Source of the DNA: Halanaerobiaceae bacterium ANBcell28
Lineage (GTDB): Bacteria > Bacillota > Halanaerobiia > Halanaerobiales > DTU029
DNA: 64,000 nucleotides
Direction: 5' to 3'
Assembly: GCA_037623315.1 (NCBI GenBank)
Contig: JBBJJH010000001.1
Coordinates: 198,600 to 262,599, forward strand
The translations under genes and the position numbers were made by a program. Below the pieces are notes generated by a model. The model was not told the DNA's origin, searched no databases, and worked only from the letters and a program-made list of their open reading frames with translations. Position 1 is the first letter of the stretch. Each line of letters starts with the position of its first letter. Shown here piece by piece: positions 18,909 to 28,646 of the stretch.

Positions 18909-19265
18909 TTAGAAATTCAAACCCTTTTCACGCAATGCTTCGGCCACTTCTTTTACCCTACCGTGATATTTATGTCCAGCACGGTCAAAAACTACATCTT
19001 TGATTCCCTTTTCTAACGCTCTATCAGCTAAAACTTCTCCTACTTTTTTAGCCGCTCCTTTATTACCGCCAAATTCTATAGAATCTTTAACAGTCGGTTC
19101 AAGGGTTGAAGCAGAAACCAGGGTATGGCCGGTTAGATCATCTATAATTTGCACATAAATATTTTTCAAACTACGAGATATATTAACTCTGGGTCTATCT
19201 GGAGTTCCAACTACTTTATTTCTTACACGAAGATGGCGTCTTTTTCTTAACCTTTTCTTATCCAC
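18909..19265 (-). CDS. rplR: 50S ribosomal protein L18
   Basis: 118 residues. The 5S-rRNA-binding protein shows [20 protein letters not shown] and [23 protein letters not shown] 19265 ([10 protein letters not shown]) is taken as the start because GGGAG lies 6 bases upstream. GTG 19274 would touch that site. The start is less certain than the gene. Confidence 0.95.
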   Translation of the reverse strand: MDKKRLRKRRHLRVRNKVVGTPDRPRVNISRSLKNIYVQIIDDLTGHTLVSASTLEPTVKDSIEFGGNKGAAKKVGEVLADRALEKGIKDVVFDRAGHKYHGRVKEVAEALREKGLNF

Positions 19266-19283
19266 ACCATTCACTCCCTTCCA

Positions 19284-19817
19284 TTAACCGGTTTTACCGA
19301 CTTTTCGCCTAATGTGTTCATCTACATATTTAATACCTTTACCTTTATAAGGTTCAGGTGCACGTACTGCACGTATCTTAGCAGCCATTTCTCCAACTAG
19401 CTGTTTATTAATCCCTTTTACAGTAATGTTAGTGTTTTTTTCTACCTCAAACTTAATCTCTCCAAGCGCTTCTATATTGACTGGATGAGAATATCCAACT
19501 TCAAGTACAAGCGTATTTCCCTGTACTTTAGCATTATAACCAACACCAATCATCTCTAACTTCTTTTCAAAGCCTTTTGTAACACCAACAACCATATTTT
19601 CAATTAAACTTCTTGTAAGTCCATGCAGTGAACGTTCTTCACGGTTATCGTTGTTTCTCTCTACCAGAATTTCTTTAACACCTATATTTACATTTATACG
19701 TGGGTCAACTTTTTGGCTTAATTCACCCTTAGGTCCTTTTACTTTGACTTCATTATCATTCAATTTAACTTCTACTTTTTCTGGTATTTCAATAGGCAAG
19801 TTCCCAATACGTGACAT
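19284..19817 (-). CDS. rplF: 50S ribosomal protein L6
   Basis: 177 residues from ATG 19817 ([18 protein letters not shown]), the conserved start, with GGAGGTGAAAAGT upstream. A GTG at 19832 would overlap that site. The two L6 repeats are seen, ending in [15 protein letters not shown] 165-base gap with a short tandem repeat separates it from rpsH. Confidence 0.98.
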   Translation of the reverse strand: MSRIGNLPIEIPEKVEVKLNDNEVKVKGPKGELSQKVDPRINVNIGVKEILVERNNDNREERSLHGLTRSLIENMVVGVTKGFEKKLEMIGVGYNAKVQGNTLVLEVGYSHPVNIEALGEIKFEVEKNTNITVKGINKQLVGEMAAKIRAVRAPEPYKGKGIKYVDEHIRRKVGKTG

Positions 19818-19952
19818 ACTTTTCACCTCCACGTTTCTTTAAATTATCTAAATCCAAGCTGATTTTAAAAATCATTTCCGATATCTTTCTGCACTTTTTT
19901 ATATTATTGAAGTAAAAGGAGTTGAAGTTAAAAGGATATCAAGTTTTTTCCA

Positions 19953-19980
19953 ACCTCTAACTTCTAACCTCTAACTTCTA
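19953..19980. repeat. 14-bp tandem duplication between rplF and rpsH
   Basis: ACCTCTAACTTCTA occurs twice in tandem, ending two bases before the rpsH stop codon. On the transcribed strand it reads TAGAAGTTAGAGGT twice. It fills part of an unusually wide gap in a tightly packed operon. Confidence 0.95.
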
Positions 19981-19982
19981 CG

Positions 19983-20381
19983 TTACCACACATAGCAAAG
20001 GACTTCTCCACCAACACCGTTCTTTCTAGCTGTTTTGTCTGTCAGAAGACCTTGAGATGTTGAAATTATAGCAATACCAAGGCCACCTAAAACACGAGGT
20101 AATTCATCGCTTTTTACATAAACCCTTAACCCTGGTTTACTAATCCTTTTTAGGCCTGATATAACTTTTTCGTCATTTTCACCGTATTTTAAATAAATAC
20201 GTAAATTGTTTTGTGGGTAAGCTTCTACTATTTTATAGTCAGATATAAAACCCTCTTCTTTTAATATATCTGCAATATTTATTTTCATCTTTGATGCAGG
20301 CATATTAACGATATCTTTATTAGTGCTATTAGCATTACGAATACGAGTTAACATATCTGCAATGGGATCAGTTATATTCAA
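19983..20381 (-). CDS. rpsH: 30S ribosomal protein S8
   Basis: 132 residues. It begins [18 protein letters not shown] and ends with the conserved [22 protein letters not shown]. It binds the central domain of 16S rRNA and, in other bacteria, spc mRNA. RBS GGAGG precedes the ATG. It follows rpsN by 20 bases. Confidence 0.98.
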   Translation of the reverse strand: MNITDPIADMLTRIRNANSTNKDIVNMPASKMKINIADILKEEGFISDYKIVEAYPQNNLRIYLKYGENDEKVISGLKRISKPGLRVYVKSDELPRVLGGLGIAIISTSQGLLTDKTARKNGVGGEVLCYVW

Positions 20382-20401
20382 TTTTCCAACCTCCTTCCAT
20401 A

Positions 20402-20587
20402 CTACCAGCTTGCTTTTTTAACTCCTGGTATTTCTCCCTTATGAGCCAATTCTCTAAAACAAATCCTACATAATTCAAATTTGCGAATATAAGCTCTCGG
20501 ACGACCACAACGTTGGCATCTATTAACATTTCGAGTTGAATATTTAGCTTCTTTATTAGCTTTTTCTACCAATGCTTTACGAGCCAC
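20402..20587 (-). CDS. rpsN: 30S ribosomal protein S14, type Z
   Basis: 61 residues, the short zinc form. Cys24, Cys27, Cys40 and Cys43 make the zinc site ([16 protein letters not shown]), and the protein ends in GVKKASW. It is located between rplE and rpsH, as in Firmicutes. Confidence 0.98.
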   Translation of the reverse strand: MARKALVEKANKEAKYSTRNVNRCQRCGRPRAYIRKFELCRICFRELAHKGEIPGVKKASW

Positions 20588-20608
20588 TATTAAACCTCCT
20601 TTATTTGT

Positions 20609-21151
20609 CTATTGCTCGCGGAATGGCATTCCCATCAATTTCAAAAGTTCATAAGACTCTTCGTCAGTTTCTGCTGAAGTTACTATAGTAACTTCCATCC
20701 CATGTACTTTATCCACTTGATCAATATTTATTTCAGGGAATACTGTATGTTCCTTGATCCCTAGACTATAGTTTCCTCTACCATCAAATGACTTTGGTGA
20801 AACACCCCTAAAATCTCTAATCCTTGGAAGTGTAACATTTATCAATTTATAAAGGAACTCCCACATCACATTTCCACGTAATGTAACCTTTACACCGATA
20901 GGCATTCCTTCACGTATTTTGAAATTAGCAACCGATTTTTTTGCTCTAGTAATAACAGGTTTTTGACCAGTTATTGCTGCCATTTCATCTACAACAGTTT
21001 CAAGTAATTTTTGATCTTCTTTTGCATCGCCTAATCCAACATTTATTACTAATTTTTCTACTTTAGGTGCTGCCATTACGCTTTCATAATTAAATTTATC
21101 CATCAATTTAGGAAGTATTTCTTCTCTATATGCAATAGCTAGTTCAGCCAT
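20609..21151 (-). CDS. rplE: 50S ribosomal protein L5
   Basis: 180 residues. It shows [54 protein letters not shown] and an [19 protein letters not shown] end. It binds 5S rRNA and contacts P-site tRNA. It follows rplX. Confidence 0.98.
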   Translation of the reverse strand: MAELAIAYREEILPKLMDKFNYESVMAAPKVEKLVINVGLGDAKEDQKLLETVVDEMAAITGQKPVITRAKKSVANFKIREGMPIGVKVTLRGNVMWEFLYKLINVTLPRIRDFRGVSPKSFDGRGNYSLGIKEHTVFPEINIDQVDKVHGMEVTIVTSAETDEESYELLKLMGMPFREQ

Positions 21152-21173
21152 TTATTAAAACCCCCTTTCAGAC

Positions 21174-21491
21174 TTACTTATCTACATCTTCACCACATTT
21201 TTTACATGTTCTCACTTTTTTTCCATCATCTAATTGATCAATTCCAACCCTTGCTTTTTCATCACAACGAGGGCAAACTAATTGTACATTTGAAATGTCA
21301 ACTGGACCTTCGTTTTCAGTGATTCCACCTTGAGGCATTTCTTGTGTGGGTTTCATATGACGATGTAAGATGTTTATTCCTTCAACTATAACGCGCTTGT
21401 CTTTAGGTAATAATTTTAGAATTTTACCGCGCTTTCCTCTGTCTTTACCAGAAATAACTTCTACTGTATCACCTTTGATTAATTTTCTCAT
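21174..21491 (-). CDS. rplX: 50S ribosomal protein L24
   Basis: 105 residues. The N-terminal KOW motif (KGDTVEVISGKDRGKRGKI) is followed by KPTQEMPQGGI. Two CxxC pairs (Cys73/Cys76 and Cys96/Cys99) suggest bound zinc in the C-terminal part, as in some bacterial L24 proteins. It starts large-subunit assembly. Confidence 0.97.
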   Translation of the reverse strand: MRKLIKGDTVEVISGKDRGKRGKILKLLPKDKRVIVEGINILHRHMKPTQEMPQGGITENEGPVDISNVQLVCPRCDEKARVGIDQLDDGKKVRTCKKCGEDVDK

Positions 21492-21504
21492 CCGTATCCC
21501 CCCT

Positions 21505-21873
21505 TTATAAGACCTCAGGTGCCAAGGAGATTATTTTCATATAATTTTTATTTCTCAACTCCCGGGCTACTGGACCAAAAACACGTGTACCCCGAGGATT
21601 ATTAGTATTGTCAATAATAACAGCTGCATTTTCATCAAACCTAAGATATGAACCATCTGGTCTTTTAAATTCTTTTTTTGTTCTTACAACTACAGCTTTA
21701 ACAACTTCACCTTTTTTTACCATACCGCCAGGTATAGCTTCTTTTACGGAAGCAACAATAACATCTCCAACTCTAGCATAACGCTTACGTGATCCCCCTA
21801 GAACTTTCACACAAAGAATCTCACGAGCTCCAGTGTTATCTGCTACTTTTAAACGGCTTTCGGACTGAATCAT
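21505..21873 (-). CDS. rplN: 50S ribosomal protein L14
   Basis: 122 residues. It begins [20 protein letters not shown] and contains [15 protein letters not shown] and [14 protein letters not shown]. It forms an intersubunit bridge. It is packed between rpsQ and rplX. Confidence 0.98.
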   Translation of the reverse strand: MIQSESRLKVADNTGAREILCVKVLGGSRKRYARVGDVIVASVKEAIPGGMVKKGEVVKAVVVRTKKEFKRPDGSYLRFDENAAVIIDNTNNPRGTRVFGPVARELRNKNYMKIISLAPEVL

Positions 21874-21900
21874 TATAATCCCCCTTTCCTATCAGGAAAA

Positions 21901-22158
21901 CTATTTGGCTTTTTCTATAATATCAATAACTCTCCATCTTTTTGTTTTACTTAAAGGTCGTGTTTCCATAATACGAACCTTGTCACCTTCATTACATTCA
22001 TTATTTTCATCATGTGCTTTAAAAGTATTTGTCTTTTTTATAGTCTTTTTATATAAATTGTGTTGTACTTTGCGTTCTACAGCAACACTCACAGTTTTAT
22101 CCATTTTATCACTGACCACAACGCCTACTACTTCATTTCTTTTATTCCTGTCAACCAT
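21901..22158 (-). CDS. rpsQ: 30S ribosomal protein S17
   Basis: 85 residues of OB fold. It contains [40 protein letters not shown] and [10 protein letters not shown], all conserved S17 blocks. AGGAGG precedes ATG 22158. It follows rpmC. Confidence 0.98.
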   Translation of the reverse strand: MVDRNKRNEVVGVVVSDKMDKTVSVAVERKVQHNLYKKTIKKTNTFKAHDENNECNEGDKVRIMETRPLSKTKRWRVIDIIEKAK

Positions 22159-22172
22159 GTTTAACCTCCTTC

Positions 22173-22376
22173 CTATGCCCTCTTAATACCTAATTCACGT
22201 TCACGCAGAACTGTCTTTAGCCTAGCGATATCTTTTTTTACTTCTTTAATTCGCATAGGATTACTTAGTTGAGCAGTAGCATGTTGAAATCTAAGGTTAA
22301 ATAATTCTTCTTTGAATTCTTTTAACTTTTGTTCAAGTTCAACATCGGTTAAATCTCTAAGTTCATCAGCTCTCAT
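22173..22376 (-). CDS. rpmC: 50S ribosomal protein L29
   Basis: 67 residues of two helices. The start is ATG 22376 ([20 protein letters not shown]), which overlaps the end of rplP by 11 bases. The open frame extends upstream to 22409 but without family similarity. [20 protein letters not shown] is the diagnostic block. It lies at the polypeptide exit. Confidence 0.96.
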   Translation of the reverse strand: MRADELRDLTDVELEQKLKEFKEELFNLRFQHATAQLSNPMRIKEVKKDIARLKTVLRERELGIKRA

Positions 22377-22800
22377 TAGAATCACCATCCATCTCTTCCC
22401 TTTTAGCAAAATGTGTTTTGATGGGCAATTTATGAGCTGCCAGTCTCAAAGCCTCTCTTGCTTTTTCTTCTGATACACCGGCAATTTCAAACATAATCCT
22501 ACCAGGTTTTATAACTGCAACCCATTTCTCTGGAGCACCTTTACCTTTACCCATACGTGTTTCAGCAGGGTGAGCAGTAATTGGTTTATCAGGAAAAATC
22601 TTAATCCAGACCTTTCCTCCCCTTTTTATTGACCTTGTCATGGCAACACGAGCAGCCTCAATTTGTCTATTGGTAATCCAGCCTGGTTCTAATGCTTGCA
22701 AACCAAATTCTCCAAACGATATTTCAGTGCCTCGTATAGCCTTACCTTTCATACGACCTCTATGTTGCTTACGATGTTTTACTCTTTTTGGTATTAACAT
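22366..22800 (-). CDS. rplP: 50S ribosomal protein L16
   Basis: 144 residues. It begins [19 protein letters not shown] and contains [20 protein letters not shown] and [20 protein letters not shown]. It organises the A-site region of the large subunit. Its 3' end overlaps rpmC. Confidence 0.98.
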   Translation of the reverse strand: MLIPKRVKHRKQHRGRMKGKAIRGTEISFGEFGLQALEPGWITNRQIEAARVAMTRSIKRGGKVWIKIFPDKPITAHPAETRMGKGKGAPEKWVAVIKPGRIMFEIAGVSEEKAREALRLAAHKLPIKTHFAKREEMDGDSNES

Positions 22801-22832
22801 CTAAAGGCCTCCTTTCTATTGACGGTTTTCTA

Positions 22833-23477
22833 TTAATTGTCTTCAACTTCAGGTAATACTTCACCTTTATTTATCCATACTTTAACTCCGATTTTTCCGT
22901 AAGTTGTATAAGCTTCAGCAAATCCATAATCAATGTCCGCCCTTAAAGTGTGTAAGGGAACACTACCCTCATTATATCCTTCGGTTCTAGCCATTTCAGC
23001 TCCACCTAGACGTCCACTACATAGAATTTTAAATCCTTCAGCACCAACCCTCATACTTCTATTCATTGCCTGTTTCATTGCCCGTCTAAAGGAAACTCTT
23101 CTTTCTAATTGTGAAGCAATATTTTCAGCAACTAATTGAGCATTTAAATCTGGGTTGTCGATTTCAATAACATTAATTTGAACTTTTTTTCCTGTTCTTT
23201 TTTCCAATTCCTGTCTTAAGGCATCTACTTCAGAACCTCCACGACCAATAACCATACCCGGACGTGCTGTATAAATATCTAACTTCATCTGATTAGCTGC
23301 ACGTTCAATTACTACACGTGCTATACCAGCATCATACATCTTTTCTTTTACATATTCCCTAACTTCTAAATCTTCATGAAGAAATTTGGAATAATTCTTC
23401 TTGTCAGCATACCATTTAGCATCCCAGTCTTTTATAATCCCCACGCGTAAGCCATGAGGATGAATCTTCTGACCCAA
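22833..23477 (-). CDS. rpsC: 30S ribosomal protein S3
   Basis: 214 residues. It begins [20 protein letters not shown]. The KH domain carries the GRGGSEV loop ([17 protein letters not shown]). The C-terminal domain has [16 protein letters not shown] and [12 protein letters not shown]. It guards the mRNA entry tunnel. It starts 3 bases after rplV. Confidence 0.98.
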   Translation of the reverse strand: MGQKIHPHGLRVGIIKDWDAKWYADKKNYSKFLHEDLEVREYVKEKMYDAGIARVVIERAANQMKLDIYTARPGMVIGRGGSEVDALRQELEKRTGKKVQINVIEIDNPDLNAQLVAENIASQLERRVSFRRAMKQAMNRSMRVGAEGFKILCSGRLGGAEMARTEGYNEGSVPLHTLRADIDYGFAEAYTTYGKIGVKVWINKGEVLPEVEDN

Positions 23478-23480
23478 AAT

Positions 23481-23825
23481 CTACCCCTCCTTTTTTTCAT
23501 CACTAACTACTATTGAAATGTGACTTGTTCTTTTACGAATCGGACTTGCCATACCTTGTGCACGCGGTCTCCATCTTTTCATTGTTGGTCCTTCATTCAC
23601 ATATGCTTCTTTGATAAATAATTCATCAGCGATCATATCATGATTATTTTCAGCATTAGATACTGCAGAATGTAGAACCTTTTCAATTAGCTTGGAAGCC
23701 TTTCTCGGTGTGTTTTTTAGTATAGCAACAGCGTCACCGATATTTTTCCCTCTAATTAAATCCATTACCTGTCTTGCCTTTCGCGGGGAAACACGAATAT
23801 ACTTTGCATGGGCTTTAGCTTCCAT
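23481..23825 (-). CDS. rplV: 50S ribosomal protein L22
   Basis: 114 residues from ATG 23825 ([20 protein letters not shown]). An in-frame TTG three bases upstream is ignored because GGGGGG is better spaced for the ATG. The tunnel hairpin is visible in [20 protein letters not shown]. It lines the nascent-chain tunnel where macrolides act. Confidence 0.97.
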   Translation of the reverse strand: MEAKAHAKYIRVSPRKARQVMDLIRGKNIGDAVAILKNTPRKASKLIEKVLHSAVSNAENNHDMIADELFIKEAYVNEGPTMKRWRPRAQGMASPIRKRTSHISIVVSDEKKEG

Positions 23826-23920
23826 CAATAACCCCCCTTTTACTGCTAGAGTTTATTTCATATAGATTATTTATAAATTATTTACAAACCTAAAAAAGTC
23901 TTTTCTTAAAATCTTACATA

Positions 23921-24205
23921 TTATTTTAATGATGTAGAACGCTCTGTTGCTTTTCCATGTCCTCTGAATTTACGTGTTGGTGCAAATTCACCTAATTTAT
24001 GACCAACCATATCTTCAGTTATATATACCGGTACATGTTTTCTGCCATCATGGACAGCTATAGTGTACCCAACCATTTCAGGAAGTATCATAGAGCTTCT
24101 AGACCATGTCTTAATAACATTCTTCTTTCCACTATCATTCATTTCTCTAATTTTAGTAATCAACTTTTCTTCAACAAAAGGGCCCTTCTTTAAAGACCTA
24201 CCCAA
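23921..24205 (-). CDS. rpsS: 30S ribosomal protein S19
   Basis: 94 residues. Family alignment needs the start at (M)[14 protein letters not shown], which is a TTG at 24205 preceded by AAAGGAGGG at proper spacing. The in-frame ATG at 24223 includes that ribosome site. [17 protein letters not shown] is near the C-terminus. A 265-base gap holding tandem repeats separates it from rplB, which is very unusual for this gene pair. Confidence 0.95.
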   Translation of the reverse strand: MGRSLKKGPFVEEKLITKIREMNDSGKKNVIKTWSRSSMILPEMVGYTIAVHDGRKHVPVYITEDMVGHKLGEFAPTRKFRGHGKATERSTSLK

Positions 24206-24258
24206 GATAAACCCTCCTTTCACATAAATCCTGGATTTTATAACACACTGCTAATTCA

Positions 24259-24472
24259 AGTATGACCATATTCGATTAGGACTCACTAAAAACTTCTTTT
24301 TACTTACGCAATGTTGTTTTTAGTATGACCATATTCGATTAGGACTCACTAAAAACTTCTTTTTACTTACGCAATGTTGTTTTTAGTATGACCATATTCG
24401 ATTAGGACTCACTAAAAATTTCTTTTTACTTACGCAATGTTGTTTTTAGTATGACCATATTCGATTAGGACT
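24259..24472. repeat. 63-bp-period tandem repeat array inside the S10 operon
   Basis: Copies begin at 24259, 24322, 24385 and 24448, exactly 63 bases apart; the last is a partial 25-base core. The core contains TATGACCATATTCGATTAGG, and the spacer holds TACGCAATGT. ACTAAAAAC and GTTTTTAGT at the spacer ends can pair in a 9-bp stem. The third unit has one change that leaves a G-U pair. The array begins and ends with the core, and its right end touches the rplB stop codon. It would be transcribed within the rplB-rpsS mRNA. A related array lies at 63564-63671. Confidence 0.97.
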
Positions 24473-25304
24473 ACCTCTTTTTAGCATGACGTGAGCGAAC
24501 AATATATTTATTGCTTTTCTTTTTCTTACGTGTTCTTTTACCAATTGTCTTTTGACCCCAAGGTGTAACTGGTTGACGACCAGCTGGCGCTTTACCTTCT
24601 CCACCACCATGTGGATGATCATGGGGATTCATAACAACACCACGAACTGAAGGTCTTTTTCCTTTCCAACGACTTCTACCAGCTTTTCCAATTGTTAGAT
24701 TCTCATGTTCTACATTTCCAACCTGACCGATTGTAGCTCTGCATTCCATGCTTACTAATCTAACTTCTCCAGAAGGTAATTTCACATGTGCATATTTACC
24801 TTCTTTAGCCATGATTTGAGCCATTACTCCAGCAGAACGAACCATTTGTCCACCTTTGCCGGCTTGAAGTTCAATGTTATGAATAATTGTACCTACTGGT
24901 ATATCTTTTAATTTTAATGAATTACCAGGTTTAATATCTGCATTTGGTCCAGATTCTACTACATCACCAACAGATAATTTATTTGGTGCAAGAATATATC
25001 TTTTTTCTCCATCAGCATAATGCAATAATGCTATTCGTGCAGAACGATTTGGATCATACTCAATACTTGCAACTTTAGCTGGTACTCCATCTTTATTACG
25101 TCTAAAATCTATAATTCGATAACGACGTTTATGACCTCCGCCACGACGTCTACTTGTAATCCGACCATTTGTATTGCGTCCACCAGACTTTCTTAAAGGA
25201 GCCAATAGACTCTTTTCTGGTTCAACTTTTGTGATTTCTTCAAAACTAGAAACAGTCATATAACGTCTGGAAGGAGTTGTTGGTTTAAACTTTTTAACTG
25301 CCAT
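24471..25304 (-). CDS. rplB: 50S ribosomal protein L2
   Basis: 277 residues, normal length. It contains [58 protein letters not shown] and the catalytic-centre loop [12 protein letters not shown]. Its TAG stop lies at the boundary of the 63-bp repeat array. It is essential for subunit association and the peptidyl-transferase centre. Confidence 0.98.
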   Translation of the reverse strand: MAVKKFKPTTPSRRYMTVSSFEEITKVEPEKSLLAPLRKSGGRNTNGRITSRRRGGGHKRRYRIIDFRRNKDGVPAKVASIEYDPNRSARIALLHYADGEKRYILAPNKLSVGDVVESGPNADIKPGNSLKLKDIPVGTIIHNIELQAGKGGQMVRSAGVMAQIMAKEGKYAHVKLPSGEVRLVSMECRATIGQVGNVEHENLTIGKAGRSRWKGKRPSVRGVVMNPHDHPHGGGEGKAPAGRQPVTPWGQKTIGKRTRKKKKSNKYIVRSRHAKKR

Positions 25305-25329
25305 CTTTTTACCTCCTATCTAAAAATAT

Positions 25330-25620
25330 TTACATACCCTCGAATATTTCTATTCTATCGCCTTCGGCTAATTTAACCATAGCTTTTTTCCAATCTGATC
25401 TTTTTCCTTGATTATATCCGAGTCTTCTTTTTTTACCAAGCATATTCATGGTGTTAACTTTTAACACTTTAACATTGAATATTTCTTCAACTGCATTTCT
25501 AATTTCAATTTTATTAGCTCTTCTATCAACTTTAAAAGTATAGGTGTTGTTTTCTTCCAACATTTCCATACTATGTTCGGAAATGTGTGGAGCTATAATA
25601 ACATCTCTTGCATCTTTCAT
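25330..25620 (-). CDS. rplW: 50S ribosomal protein L23
   Basis: 96 residues. It shows IIAPHISEHSMEMLEENNTY, DRRANKIEIRNAVEEIFNVK and RRLGYNQGKRSDWKKA. It forms the docking site for signal recognition particle and trigger factor at the exit tunnel. It overlaps rplD by 4 bases (ATGA). Confidence 0.98.
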   Translation of the reverse strand: MKDARDVIIAPHISEHSMEMLEENNTYTFKVDRRANKIEIRNAVEEIFNVKVLKVNTMNMLGKKRRLGYNQGKRSDWKKAMVKLAEGDRIEIFEGM

Positions 25621-26246
25621 CTAGCCAACACCTCCTCAATTTTTTCTACAGCCTCGTTAGCTATAATAATATAATCATTATTTAATAAATCATAAGCGTT
25701 TAAGGCCTCAACAACTAATGTTTTTACTCCTGGTATATTTCTAGCTGATAAATAAATATTTTTGTCTTTTTCAGGAATTACTATAATAACTTTTTTATCT
25801 TCTATTTGAAGGTTTTTCAATAACTCTACTACTTGACTTGTTTTAATCTGATCAAATTTTAGATTTTCTAAAATCATCAAGCTGTCATTTTGTAGTTTAT
25901 CAGTTAAAATAGATTTCAAAGCTAGTCTTTTAACTTTTTTAGGAACTTTTTTGCCAAAAGAACGTGGCCTAGGACCAAAAGTAATTCCTCCACCTACCCA
26001 TAAAGGTGAGCGAATGCTACCATGTCTAGCTCTACCAGTTCCCTTCTGACGCCAAGGTTTTCTACCACCTCCACGCACTTCTGAACGTGTTTTGGTAGAA
26101 GCAGTTCCTTTGCGGATTTTGGCAAGCTGTGAAGTTACAACTTGATGAACTACGTGTTTATTTACATTTACATCAAAAACACTATCAGCTAAATTTATAT
26201 CACCAACTTTATTTCCGCTTTTATCATATTTTGCTATCTGTGGCAT
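25617..26246 (-). CDS. rplD: 50S ribosomal protein L4
   Basis: 209 residues. It contains TKTRSEVRGGGRKPWRQKGT and GRARHGSIRSPLWVGGG, the tunnel loop, followed by the globular Rossmann-like part. In other bacteria L4 can repress its own operon, but I see no matching leader structure to support this here. Confidence 0.98.
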   Translation of the reverse strand: MPQIAKYDKSGNKVGDINLADSVFDVNVNKHVVHQVVTSQLAKIRKGTASTKTRSEVRGGGRKPWRQKGTGRARHGSIRSPLWVGGGITFGPRPRSFGKKVPKKVKRLALKSILTDKLQNDSLMILENLKFDQIKTSQVVELLKNLQIEDKKVIIVIPEKDKNIYLSARNIPGVKTLVVEALNAYDLLNNDYIIIANEAVEKIEEVLAR

Positions 26247-26270
26247 GTTAAATCCCCCTTTCCTCTTAAA

Positions 26271-26894
26271 CTAAGCCTTTACAGCTTCTTTAATCTCTAC
26301 TATTCCATTATTGGGTCCTGGTACAGACCCTTTTATTAAAATTACGTTTTTCTCAGCATCTACCTTTGCTATTTCTAAATTTTGGATAGTTACTCGATCG
26401 TGCCCCATTCTACCAGGCATTTTTTGCCCTTTAAATACTCTGGCTGCATCTGTACCACCAATTGAACCTGGTGCTCTGTGATTATGAGAACCATGTGTCA
26501 TCGGACCTCTACTAAAATTATAACGTTTAATAGTACCAGCGAATCCTTTTCCCTTAGAAGTTCCGCTTACATCTACCAACTCACCTTCAGCAAAGAGATC
26601 AACATTTATTTCATCACCTTCGTTAACATCTTCAGGGAAGTTTCTGAATTCGAACAAATGCTTTTTCGGGCTTACTCCTGCTCTTTTGAAGTGGCCTTTT
26701 TCTGGTTTATTACTACGTTGTTCTTTTTTGTCTTCAAAACCAAACTGAACAGCATCGTATCCATCTACTTCTTTAGTCTTTTTTTGAGTAACAACGCAAG
26801 GGCCAGCCTCAATAACTGTAACAGGAACAACTGTCCCGTCTTCTTTAAAAATTTGAGTCATTCCTAATTTTTTTCCAATCAATCCTTTAGCCAT
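26271..26894 (-). CDS. rplC: 50S ribosomal protein L3
   Basis: 207 residues from ATG 26894 ([16 protein letters not shown]) after TTAGGAGGTG. The upstream in-frame ATG 26915 includes that site and is rejected. [20 protein letters not shown] and GKKMPGR-like [14 protein letters not shown] are conserved. It reaches toward the peptidyl-transferase centre. Confidence 0.97.
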   Translation of the reverse strand: MAKGLIGKKLGMTQIFKEDGTVVPVTVIEAGPCVVTQKKTKEVDGYDAVQFGFEDKKEQRSNKPEKGHFKRAGVSPKKHLFEFRNFPEDVNEGDEINVDLFAEGELVDVSGTSKGKGFAGTIKRYNFSRGPMTHGSHNHRAPGSIGGTDAARVFKGQKMPGRMGHDRVTIQNLEIAKVDAEKNVILIKGSVPGPNNGIVEIKEAVKA

Positions 26895-26914
26895 GACTAG
26901 TGCACCTCCTAACA

Positions 26915-27226
26915 TTATAACTTAATTTCTATATTAACACCCGCAGGTAAATCCAATCTCATCAAAGCATCAACTGTTTTGGGATTTGGATCAACAATAT
27001 CAATCAATCTTTTATGAGTTCTCATTTCAAACTGTTCTCTAGCATCTTTATGAACATGTGGAGACGTTAATACAGTATATATTTCCTTCTCAGTTGGTAA
27101 AGGTATAGGTCCGGAAACATCCGCCCCAGTTCTTGTGGCTGTATCAACTATTTTTTGTGCTGATTGATCTAAAAGCTCATGTTCATAAGCTTTCAATCTT
27201 ATACGTATCTTCTCATGCTTAGCCAT
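26915..27226 (-). CDS. rpsJ: 30S ribosomal protein S10 (NusE)
   Basis: 103 residues, starting [20 protein letters not shown] at ATG 27226. A second ATG one codon earlier is equally possible. [20 protein letters not shown] and [20 protein letters not shown] are diagnostic. It is first gene of the S10 operon and, in other bacteria, the partner of NusB and NusG in antitermination. I found no convincing promoter between it and the tuf terminator. Confidence 0.97.
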   Translation of the reverse strand: MAKHEKIRIRLKAYEHELLDQSAQKIVDTATRTGADVSGPIPLPTEKEIYTVLTSPHVHKDAREQFEMRTHKRLIDIVDPNPKTVDALMRLDLPAGVNIEIKL

Positions 27227-27371
27227 CATCTTCCCTCCTTCATAGATGACAAATTAAAATATACAAACGAATTAACTTAGAGCCGGTACTATGACACATG
27301 TTGAGTCATTTAAGTTTATAATCATAACTCATCTGTGATTAATTTTAACTCAATCGAAATTAAATACATAG

Positions 27372-27405
27372 AAAAAGAGAGGAGAAAAAAGCTCCTCGCT
27401 TTTTC
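27372..27405 (-). terminator. Terminator after the first tuf gene
   Basis: AAAAAGaGAGGAG pairs with CTCCTCgCTTTTT around a 7-nt loop. On the minus strand the stem is followed by a T-run. It separates the str block from the S10 operon. Confidence 0.88.
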
Positions 27406-27413
27406 ATATTACT

Positions 27414-28607
27414 CTACTCTATGATTTCTGTTACAACACCTGCGCCAACAGTGTGGCCACCTTCACGAATAGCAAATCTTAAACCTTCTTCCATAGCTAT
27501 CGGGGTAATAAGTTCACCATTCATTTCAATGTTGTCTCCAGGCATTACCATTTCTACTCCGTCTGGTAAATTAATAATTCCTGTCACATCTGTTGTACGG
27601 AAATAAAACTGTGGTCTATATCCGTTAAAGAATGGAGTATGTCTTCCTCCCTCTTCTTTTGATAATACATATACCTCAGCTTTGAACTTTGTATGTGGTG
27701 TAATACTACCTGGCTTAGCTAGTACTTGACCTCTCTCGATGTCTTCTCTTTTTACACCTCTTAATAAAGCTCCTATATTATCTCCTGCAACTGCTTCATC
27801 AAGAAGTTTTCTAAACATCTCAACACCAGTTACTGTTGTTGTTTCTGTATCTTTGATACCAATAACTTCTACTTCATCTCCTGGATGTAAGGTTCCTCTT
27901 TCTACCCTACCTGTAGCAACTGTTCCACGACCAGTGATACTAAATACATCCTCAACTGGCATCAAGAATGGCTTGTCTGTATCTCTTTCTGGTTCTGGAA
28001 TGTAGCTGTCAACCTCTGTCATCAATTCGATGATTTTGCTTCCCCATGGTCCTTCTGGATCTGAGCTCTCTAATGCCTGTAAAGCTGAACCCACTACTAC
28101 CGGAATATCATCTCCTGGGAATTCATATTCGCTTAACAACTCTCTTACTTCCATTTCTACTAACTCGATTAATTCTTCATCATCTACCATATCTGCTTTG
28201 TTTAAGAATACTACTATAGATGGCACTCCAACCTGACGAGCTAATAAGATATGCTCTCTTGTTTGAGGCATTGGACCATCTGCTGCTGATACTACGAGAA
28301 TACCACCATCCATTTGTGCTGCTCCTGTAATCATATTTTTTACATAGTCAGCATGGCCAGGACAATCAACATGAGCATAATGTCTGTTTTCTGTCTCATA
28401 CTCAACGTGAGATGTCGCAATTGTGATTCCTCTTTCTCTTTCTTCCGGAGCATTATCAATTGTATCAAATGCTCTTGCTTCTGCACCACCATGATTTGCT
28501 AATACAGCAGTGATTGCAGCAGTTAAAGTCGTTTTACCATGGTCAACGTGACCGATTGTTCCAATATTAACATGGGGTTTTGTTCTTTCAAACTTTGCTT
28601 TTGCCAT
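27414..28607 (-). CDS. tuf: Elongation factor Tu, copy 1
   Basis: 397 residues from ATG 28607 ([16 protein letters not shown]). GTPase motifs are GHVDHGKT (19-26), DCPGHAD and NKADMVD, followed by beta-barrel domains 2 and 3. It brings aminoacyl-tRNA to the ribosome. It lies after fusA in the str operon. The protein is identical to copy 2 at 43367. The DNA appears identical by eye except for one silent base in the Ile codon near the stop. A leading in-frame extension to 28631 runs through the AAGGAGAG site and is rejected. Confidence 0.98.
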   Translation of the reverse strand: MAKAKFERTKPHVNIGTIGHVDHGKTTLTAAITAVLANHGGAEARAFDTIDNAPEERERGITIATSHVEYETENRHYAHVDCPGHADYVKNMITGAAQMDGGILVVSAADGPMPQTREHILLARQVGVPSIVVFLNKADMVDDEELIELVEMEVRELLSEYEFPGDDIPVVVGSALQALESSDPEGPWGSKIIELMTEVDSYIPEPERDTDKPFLMPVEDVFSITGRGTVATGRVERGTLHPGDEVEVIGIKDTETTTVTGVEMFRKLLDEAVAGDNIGALLRGVKREDIERGQVLAKPGSITPHTKFKAEVYVLSKEEGGRHTPFFNGYRPQFYFRTTDVTGIINLPDGVEMVMPGDNIEMNGELITPIAMEEGLRFAIREGGHTVGAGVVTEIIE

Positions 28608-28646
28608 TTCCTTCACTCTCCTTAATATCAATAAAATTTTATTTTT

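Noticed and set aside
24259..24472. CRISPR array
   Set aside because: The regular period suggested it, but the spacers are nearly identical to each other, the array is tiny and no cas genes are near.
27230..27371. Promoter of the S10 operon
   Set aside because: TTGAGT and TATGAT occur but 21 bases apart; no pair of boxes at 16-18 bases was convincing.
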